DNA of 64,000 bases from JAUIAI01 sp041396685. Its GTDB lineage: Bacteria > Pseudomonadota > Gammaproteobacteria > Burkholderiales > Burkholderiaceae_E. A program made the translations under genes and the position numbers. This document shows, piece after piece, positions 58,696 to 64,000 of this stretch. A model generated the notes under the pieces. The model did no database searches. It had not been told where the DNA came from and worked only from the letters and a program-made list of their open reading frames with translations. The stretch lies in contig JAWKYD010000003.1 of the NCBI GenBank assembly GCA_041396685.1, positions 62,001 through 126,000 on the forward strand, read 5' to 3'. Each line of letters begins with the position of its first letter. Position 1 is the stretch's first letter.

Positions 58696-60243
58696 TCAGC
58701 GGCGCGGACGCCGGGTCAGCGTCCAGGGGCGCAGCCCGGCCAGCGTCAACCCGATGCCATATGCCGCGGCACCGGCCGCGACGATCGCCAGGACCTCGAG
58801 TGCGCGCCATACCGGGCTGGATTGCATCGCCGCCCAGTCGAAGTGCAACAGCCAGAACTCGATGACCGCGGTCAGGGCAGCCAGGCCTATCGCCACCCGG
58901 AGCAGAAAGCGTCCCCAGCCAGGAGCGGGCCGGAAACGCCCGCCGCGCACCAGCAGCCAACCCAGCAGGCCGGCGTTGGCGAGCGCCGCCAGAGAGATCG
59001 ACAGAGCGAGTCCCGCGTGGGCGAACCGGGGCACGAGGACGAGGTTGAGCGCCTGGGTGAGCAACATCGCCCCGATCGCGATCTTGACCGGCGTGCGTAC
59101 GTTCTGGCGCGCAAAGAAGCCCGGTGCCAGCACTTTCACCGCGACGAAGCCGAGCAGGCCGGGCGCGTAGGCTTGCACGGCCAGCGCGGTCATCTCCACG
59201 TCGTGTGTCGAGAAGCGGCCGTAGTGATACAGGAGCGCGGTCAAGGGCTCGGGCATCAGCATCATCGCGAGCGCGCACGGCAGGGCGAGCACGACCGCCA
59301 GTCGCAGGCCCCAGTCGAGCAGCAGGCTGTACTCGGCGTCGTCGTCGGTGGCCACGGCCGCCGACAGGCTCGGTAGCAGTACCGTGCCCAGGGCCACGCC
59401 GAGCAGTCCCTGGGGGAATTCCATCAGCCGGTCACCGAACGAGATCCAGGATACCGAGCCCACGGTCAGGCGCGACGCGATGTGCGTGTTGATCAGCAGG
59501 CTGATCTGCTGCGCGGACACCGCCAGGATGCCCGGGGCCATCAAGGCCATGATGCGCCGCGTGCTCGGATCGGCCAGTGCGGCCCGGGCCGACAGGCCGA
59601 TGCGCGGCAGCAGGCCGAGCCGGCGCAGCGCGGGAACCTGAATGGCCAGTTGGGCAATGCCACCGACCATGACGCCGACGGCGAGCGCGACGATCGGCGG
59701 TTCGACGTGGGGTGCCAGCCACAGTGCCGCCGCGATGATCGCCAGGTTGAGCAGCACCGGCGTGAGCGCAGGCACCGCGAAGCGCTGCCAGGTATTGAGG
59801 ATGCCGCCGCATAGCGAGACCAGCGAGATCAGCGCGATGTACGGGAACATGATGCGGGTCATGAGTACGCCGGCGTCGAATGCCGCCGGCTCGCGCGCCA
59901 GGCCCGACGCGATCAGCCAGAGCAGGGTCGGCGCGGCGATCACGCCGAGCGCCGCCACGGCGCTGACCACCCAGAACAGCGCCGTGGCCACGCGGTCGAT
60001 CAACTCGTTGGGCATCTGCTGGTCGCGGCGGGCCGCCGCGAGCAGGGGCACGAAGGCCTGCGAGAAGGCACCTTCGGCGAACATGCGACGCAACAGATTG
60101 GGCAGGCGGAACGCCACGAAGAATGCGTCCGTGAACGCACCGGCGCCAAAAATCGAGGCGATCAGGTTCTCGCGGATCAGGCCCGCGATGCGGGACACGA
60201 AGGTCATGGCGCTGACCAGCGCCGCGGAGCGGAAGAGATTCAC
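58696..60243 (-). CDS. murJ: Lipid II flippase MurJ
   Basis: A 515-residue integral membrane protein of the MOP superfamily with 14 predicted helices, which flips the peptidoglycan precursor. Family features are SAMTFVSRIAGLIRENLIAS and FGAGAFTDAFFVAFRLPNLLRRMFAEGAFSQAFVP (in part: RLPNLLRRMFAEGAFSQAF), with the central-cavity arginines. GTG at 60243 gives MNLFRSAALVSAM, the normal family start. A GTG 42 bp earlier is less likely. It is divergent from rpsT, the order seen in many Proteobacteria. Confidence 0.95.
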   Translation of the reverse strand: MNLFRSAALVSAMTFVSRIAGLIRENLIASIFGAGAFTDAFFVAFRLPNLLRRMFAEGAFSQAFVPLLAAARRDQQMPNELIDRVATALFWVVSAVAALGVIAAPTLLWLIASGLAREPAAFDAGVLMTRIMFPYIALISLVSLCGGILNTWQRFAVPALTPVLLNLAIIAAALWLAPHVEPPIVALAVGVMVGGIAQLAIQVPALRRLGLLPRIGLSARAALADPSTRRIMALMAPGILAVSAQQISLLINTHIASRLTVGSVSWISFGDRLMEFPQGLLGVALGTVLLPSLSAAVATDDDAEYSLLLDWGLRLAVVLALPCALAMMLMPEPLTALLYHYGRFSTHDVEMTALAVQAYAPGLLGFVAVKVLAPGFFARQNVRTPVKIAIGAMLLTQALNLVLVPRFAHAGLALSISLAALANAGLLGWLLVRGGRFRPAPGWGRFLLRVAIGLAALTAVIEFWLLHFDWAAMQSSPVWRALEVLAIVAAGAAAYGIGLTLAGLRPWTLTRRPRR

Positions 60244-60376
60244 GAACGATCGGGAGCGAGCGGACCGGGACGGGCCCGAGGGCACCGGCCGCGGAGATTG
60301 GTGATAGGGGCAGGGGCCCGGGCCGCAGACCGCCGTCGTGGTTTCAAACAGGCAGCTGGTCGATCGGGACCGATAT

Positions 60377-60385
60377 TGCTATAAT
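60377..60385 (+). promoter_or_regulatory. rpsT promoter (extended -10)
   Basis: TGC-TATAAT is a perfect extended -10. The -35 region is weak. Transcription would begin near 60392 and give a leader of about 42 nt that contains a small hairpin CCGGC-GCAG-GCCGG (60397-60410). Confidence 0.8.
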
Positions 60386-60433
60386 GAAAGGCTTTTCCGG
60401 CGCAGGCCGGTTGACTCATACTTTATCGGCGCT

Positions 60434-60697
60434 ATGGCAAATATCAAGTCGGCTCGCAAGCGCGCGCGCCAGAATGTCTCCCGCAACCAACTCAAGTCGG
60501 CCCAGCGCTCGCAGCTGCGCACGGCGATCAAGAAGGTCCGCAAGGCCGTCGCCGCCGGTGACAAGGAAGCCGCTGCCAGCGCCTTCCAGGCGTCGCAGTC
60601 GGTCATCGACGGCTTCGCCGGCAAGCGGGTCATCCATCGCAACGCCGCTGCCCGCTACAAGAGCCGTCTGGCCGCCGCCGTGCGCTCGATGGGCTGA
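60434..60697 (+). CDS. rpsT: 30S ribosomal protein S20
   Basis: An 87-residue, lysine/arginine-rich helical protein beginning MANIKSARKRARQNVSRNQL, unmistakably S20, which binds the 5' domain of 16S rRNA. The conserved ending (VIHRNAAARYKSRLAAAVRS) is intact. The ATG at 60434 has no clear Shine-Dalgarno, as in other rpsT genes where S20 regulates its own translation. It is read from the strong extended -10 promoter just upstream. Confidence 0.98.
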   Translation: MANIKSARKRARQNVSRNQLKSAQRSQLRTAIKKVRKAVAAGDKEAAASAFQASQSVIDGFAGKRVIHRNAAARYKSRLAAAVRSMG

Positions 60698-60758
60698 TGC
60701 CCCGTGGCGGGGCGGGGCGCTGCCCCGGCCGCCGCACGATGTCGTCAGGCCGTCGGAA

Positions 60759-61481
60759 TCAATTCGTCGCTGCCTGACTTCGCTGGCCGAACAGCGCGGT
60801 TCCCACGCGCACGATCGTCGCGCCGGCACCGATCGCCACCTCGAGGTCGGCGCTCATTCCCATCGACAAGGTATCGAAGCAGGCTGCCTGCGAAGCCGGT
60901 AGCTGCCCGCGGATACTGTCGGCCAGCGCCGCCAGTCGTGCGAATGCCGGTGCCGAATCCGCCGGCGTCGGGCCAGGTGCCGGGATCGCCATCAGGCCAC
61001 GCAGGGTTAGTCCCGGCAGGGCGGCCACCGCCAGCGCAAGCGCCGGTGCATCGGCCGGCGAGCAACCGTGCTTGCTCGCCTCGTCGTCGACATTGACCTC
61101 GATGCACACCTGCAGCGGCGGCAGGCCGGCGGGCCGCTGGGCCGACAGACGGGCGGCGATTTTTTCACGATCGACGGTGTGCACCCAATCGAAGGACTCG
61201 GCGATGGGGCGGGTCTTGTTCGACTGGATCGGGCCGATGAAATGCCACTCGAGGGCGAGGTCGGCCAGCGCCTGCTGCTTGGCCAGCGCCTCCTGCAGGT
61301 AGTTTTCACCAAATGCGTTCTGGCCGGCCTCGGCCAGCGCCCGGATGGCCTCGGCTGCGAAGGTCTTGCCGACCGCGAGAAGGAGCACATCGGCCGGAGG
61401 ACGCCCGGCGGCCGACGCCGCCCGATCGAGTCGCGCGCGCACCTCGTCAAGCCGCGTGCGCGCCGTTTTTTCGCCGTTCAT
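60759..61481 (-). CDS. yggS: PLP homeostasis protein (YggS/PLPBP family)
   Basis: A 240-residue pyridoxal-phosphate binding protein. The cofactor lysine is in LLAVGKTFAAEAI (K near residue 43). GENYLQEALAK, WHFIGPIQSNKTR and the C-terminal LSMGMSADLEVAIGAGATIVRVGTALFG (best part LSMGMSADLEVAI) are all conserved. It balances free B6 vitamers and amino/keto acids and has no known enzymatic activity. The ATG at 61481 begins the usual N-terminal helix. It is divergent from pilT, a very common arrangement. Confidence 0.96.
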   Translation of the reverse strand: MNGEKTARTRLDEVRARLDRAASAAGRPPADVLLLAVGKTFAAEAIRALAEAGQNAFGENYLQEALAKQQALADLALEWHFIGPIQSNKTRPIAESFDWVHTVDREKIAARLSAQRPAGLPPLQVCIEVNVDDEASKHGCSPADAPALALAVAALPGLTLRGLMAIPAPGPTPADSAPAFARLAALADSIRGQLPASQAACFDTLSMGMSADLEVAIGAGATIVRVGTALFGQRSQAATN

Positions 61482-61588
61482 GGCCGGAAACACCCTCATT
61501 TGTCGCATGCGGCTTATCGCGGCCGCGCTGGTTGGGGATTATCCCAGGGTCTCCGTGAAAACGCGCCCCAGCAAAGGATCCCTCCGCG

Positions 61589-62632
61589 ATGGATATTGCA
61601 GAACTGCTGACGTTTGCCGTCAAGAACAAGGCCTCGGACCTGCATCTGTCGGCCGGCCTGCCGCCGATGATCCGCGTGCACGGTGATGTCCGCCGGATCA
61701 ATCTGCCGCCCATGGAGCACCAGGACGTGCACGGCATGATCTACGACATCATGAACGACTCGCAGCGCAAGGAGTACGAGGAGAACCTCGAGTGCGACTT
61801 CTCGTTCGCGATTCCCGGGCTGGCACGCTTTCGCGTCAATGCGTTCGTGCAGAACCGGGGTGCCGGTGCGGTCATGCGGACGAGTCCGTCCAAGATCCTG
61901 ACGCTGGAAGAACTGAACGCGCCGAAGATCTTCGAGCAGATCTCCGACCAGCCGCGCGGCTTGGTGCTGGTGACCGGTCCGACCGGTTCGGGCAAGTCGA
62001 CCACGCTCGCGGCGATGATCAATTACGTGAACGAAAACCACTACGGTCACATCCTGACCGTGGAGGATCCGATCGAATTCGTGCACGAATCAAAGCGTTG
62101 CCTCGTGAATCAGCGCGAGGTCGGTCCGATGACGCTGTCGTTCGCGAACGCGCTGAAATCGGCGCTACGTGAAGACCCGGACATCATTCTCGTGGGTGAG
62201 ATGCGCGATCTCGAGACCATACGCCTGGCGATGACCGCGGCCGAAACCGGTCACCTGGTGTTCGGTACCCTGCATACCTCGTCGGCGGCCAAGACCATCG
62301 ACCGTATCGTCGACGTGTTCCCGGCGGCCGAGAAGGAAATGGTGCGGGCGATGTTGTCCGAGTCGCTGCGCGCGGTGATCTCGCAGTCGCTGCTCAAGAC
62401 CAAGGACGGCTCCGGCCGTGTGGCTGCTCACGAGATCATGATCGGTACCCCGGCCATCCGCAACCTGATCCGCGAAGCGAAGGTCTCGCAGATGAATGCG
62501 GCGATCCAGACGGGCGGCGCGCTCGGCATGCAGACGCTCGACCAATGCCTGACAGACCTGGTGCGCAAGAACCAGATCAGCATGGCCGAGGCGCGCGCGG
62601 CGGCTTCCGTGAAAGAGAACTTCCCGGGCTGA
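61589..62632 (+). CDS. pilT: Type IV pilus retraction ATPase PilT
   Basis: A 347-residue hexameric ATPase that depolymerises type IV pili for twitching motility. MDIAELLTFAVKNKASDLHLSAG is the PilT start. Walker A is GPTGSGKSTTLAAMI, the Asp box EDPIEFVH, Walker B LVGEMRDLETI, the His box TGHLVFGTLHTSSAAKTIDR and the retraction motif near the end is AIRNLIREAKVSQ. It is followed by pilU after 97 bp. Pilus structural genes are not in the window. Confidence 0.97.
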   Translation: MDIAELLTFAVKNKASDLHLSAGLPPMIRVHGDVRRINLPPMEHQDVHGMIYDIMNDSQRKEYEENLECDFSFAIPGLARFRVNAFVQNRGAGAVMRTSPSKILTLEELNAPKIFEQISDQPRGLVLVTGPTGSGKSTTLAAMINYVNENHYGHILTVEDPIEFVHESKRCLVNQREVGPMTLSFANALKSALREDPDIILVGEMRDLETIRLAMTAAETGHLVFGTLHTSSAAKTIDRIVDVFPAAEKEMVRAMLSESLRAVISQSLLKTKDGSGRVAAHEIMIGTPAIRNLIREAKVSQMNAAIQTGGALGMQTLDQCLTDLVRKNQISMAEARAAASVKENFPG

Positions 62633-62729
62633 GTCCCGCGCCGGTCTTGCAAACCGGCTACCAGAGGCGATCGCGGACGGCGGGGCAGGCTCGCCGTCAT
62701 CGAACGCCCACCTTCAGGAATCCAGGTCG

Positions 62730-63869
62730 ATGGAAAGAGAACAGGCGTCCAAGTTTCTTCAGGACATTCTCAAGCTGATGGTCAGCAAGAACGGTTCCGA
62801 CCTGTTCCTGACCGCCGACTTCCCGCCCGCGTTCAAGGTCGACGGCAAGGTGGTGCCGATCTCGAACGTGCCCCTGACGTCCAAACACACGATCGAACTC
62901 GCGCGCGCGCTGATGAACGATCGCCAGGCGGCCGAGTTCGAAGAGCACCACGAGGTCAACTTCGCGATCAGTCCGGTCGGCGTGGGTCGATTCCGTGTCA
63001 ACGCATTCATGCAACTCGGCCGCGTGGGTCTCGTGCTGCGCGTGATCAAGAGCGAGATCCCGGCGTTTCGAGAGCTGCATCTGCCGTCGCAGCTGGCCGA
63101 ACTCGCGATGTACAAGCGGGGCCTGGTGATCGTGGTCGGCGCGACCGGCTCGGGAAAATCGAACACCCTGGCGGCGATGCTGGGTCATCGCAACGAGAAC
63201 TCGTACGGTCATATCGTCACGATCGAGGACCCGGTCGAGTTCGTGCATCCGCACAAGAACTGTATCGTCACGCACCGCGAGGTCGGCGTCGATACGGTGA
63301 GCTGGGAGGTCGCGCTGAAGAACACCCTGCGCCAGGCGCCGGACGTGATCATGATCGGCGAGATTCGCGATCGCGAGACCATGGAGCACGCGGTGGCGTT
63401 CGCCGAGACCGGCCACCTGTGTTTGTCGACCCTGCACGCCAACAGCTCGAATCAGGCGCTCGACCGCATCATCAACTTCTTCCCCGAGGAGCGGCGCAGT
63501 CAGCTTCTGATGGACTTGTCGCTTAACCTGCGCGGCATCATCTCGCAGCGTCTGATCCCGATGGCGTCGGGCAGCGGACGCATGCCGGCCGTGGAGATCA
63601 TGCTGAACTCGCCGCTGGTGTCGGACCTGATCTTCAAGGGCGAGGTCGGCTCGATCAAAGAGATCATGAAGAAGAGCCGCGAGATCGGCATGCAGACCTT
63701 CGACCAGGCACTGTTCGATCTCTACGAGGCCGACAAGATCACCTACGAAGACGCGCTGCGCAATGCCGACTCGGTGAACGATCTGCGCCTGACGATCAAG
63801 CTGAACAGCAAGAACGCCGAGAAGGATCTCGGCCGCAACACCAGTCACCTCGGTATCGTCGAGGGCTGA
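62730..63869 (+). CDS. pilU: Type IV pilus retraction accessory ATPase PilU
   Basis: A 379-residue PilT paralogue. Walker A here is GATGSGKSNTLAAML, the Asp box is EDPVEFVHPHKNC, Walker B MIGEIRDRETM and the His box ETGHLCLSTLHANSSNQALDR. FDLYEADKITYEDALRNADS and the C-terminal extension (to GIVEG) distinguish it from PilT. It assists PilT in forceful retraction. Probably one transcript with pilT. Confidence 0.96.
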   Translation: MEREQASKFLQDILKLMVSKNGSDLFLTADFPPAFKVDGKVVPISNVPLTSKHTIELARALMNDRQAAEFEEHHEVNFAISPVGVGRFRVNAFMQLGRVGLVLRVIKSEIPAFRELHLPSQLAELAMYKRGLVIVVGATGSGKSNTLAAMLGHRNENSYGHIVTIEDPVEFVHPHKNCIVTHREVGVDTVSWEVALKNTLRQAPDVIMIGEIRDRETMEHAVAFAETGHLCLSTLHANSSNQALDRIINFFPEERRSQLLMDLSLNLRGIISQRLIPMASGSGRMPAVEIMLNSPLVSDLIFKGEVGSIKEIMKKSREIGMQTFDQALFDLYEADKITYEDALRNADSVNDLRLTIKLNSKNAEKDLGRNTSHLGIVEG

Positions 63870-63874
63870 CGTGG

Positions 63875-63898
63875 ACCGGGAGCGCGGCTCCCGGTTTG
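63875..63898 (+). terminator. Probable terminator of pilU
   Basis: ACCGGGAGC (63875-63883) pairs perfectly with GCTCCCGGT (63887-63895) around GCG, and TTGC follows. It lies 6 bp after the pilU stop. The last 100 bases of the window show no other feature. Confidence 0.6.
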
Positions 63899-64000
63899 CT
63901 CCCATCGCCAGGCTCGACCTGGTCTTCACCGCGATCTGCGGCCTCGGGATCCGGCGGCAGCAGCGCCGAACGCGCCCGCACGGTCTGCGAAGCGGCCGGC

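Overview
The window reads as chromosome of a GC-rich Betaproteobacterium, probably Burkholderiales-like. Three things support this. The tmRNA encodes the tag ANDERFALAA, a betaproteobacterial type. The block gyrA-pheA-hisC-tyrA-aroA-cmk-rpsA-ihfB-lapA-lapB-heptose kinase-hldD follows the Burkholderiales order, and the neighbours ompA-ubiG-gph fit as well. Departures are that serC is missing after gyrA, aroA is of the class II-like type seen in Pseudomonas, and an unknown gene sits on the opposite strand between tyrA and aroA.

Layout. 1-16 kb: a thiamine-diphosphate enzyme cut by the left edge, an AhpD-like protein, a complete three-gene RND efflux pump, a type II sulfide:quinone oxidoreductase with a small membrane protein and two FNR-like sites upstream, an EF-hand/beta-propeller protein, a TRAP transporter (dctP-dctQ-dctM), and a RES-Xre toxin-antitoxin pair. 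16-29 kb: an accessory catabolic region with an acyl-CoA dehydrogenase, an SDR remnant, an orphan branched-chain-type binding protein, an AraC regulator, an acyl-CoA ligase, a medium-chain reductase, a DUF2889 protein and a ketopantoate reductase-like protein. It ends in an operon of a glutamine synthetase-like enzyme with both subunits of a Rieske dioxygenase, a pairing known from aniline degradation clusters.

29.5-35.2 kb: a Fic protein with a C-terminal winged helix behind three dyads spaced exactly 31 bp apart, an IS66-like remnant touching the 3' end of ssrA, the tmRNA gene with a good promoter, and two paralogous large lipoproteins. 35-64 kb is mostly core genome: a DNA glycosylase, gph, ubiG, ompA (with 24 consecutive prolines), an amidohydrolase, gyrA, the aromatic amino acid genes, cmk, rpsA, ihfB, lapAB, LPS heptose genes, a SnoaL-like protein, a FecR-domain protein, ubiA, proC, murJ, rpsT, yggS and pilT-pilU.

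The best candidates for something little described are the glutamine synthetase-like/Rieske operon, the Fic gene with its phased operator array, and the sulfide oxidation operon behind tandem FNR-like palindromes. No tRNA, rRNA, CRISPR array, integrase or intact insertion sequence was seen. Family assignments come from reading motifs, not from database searches.
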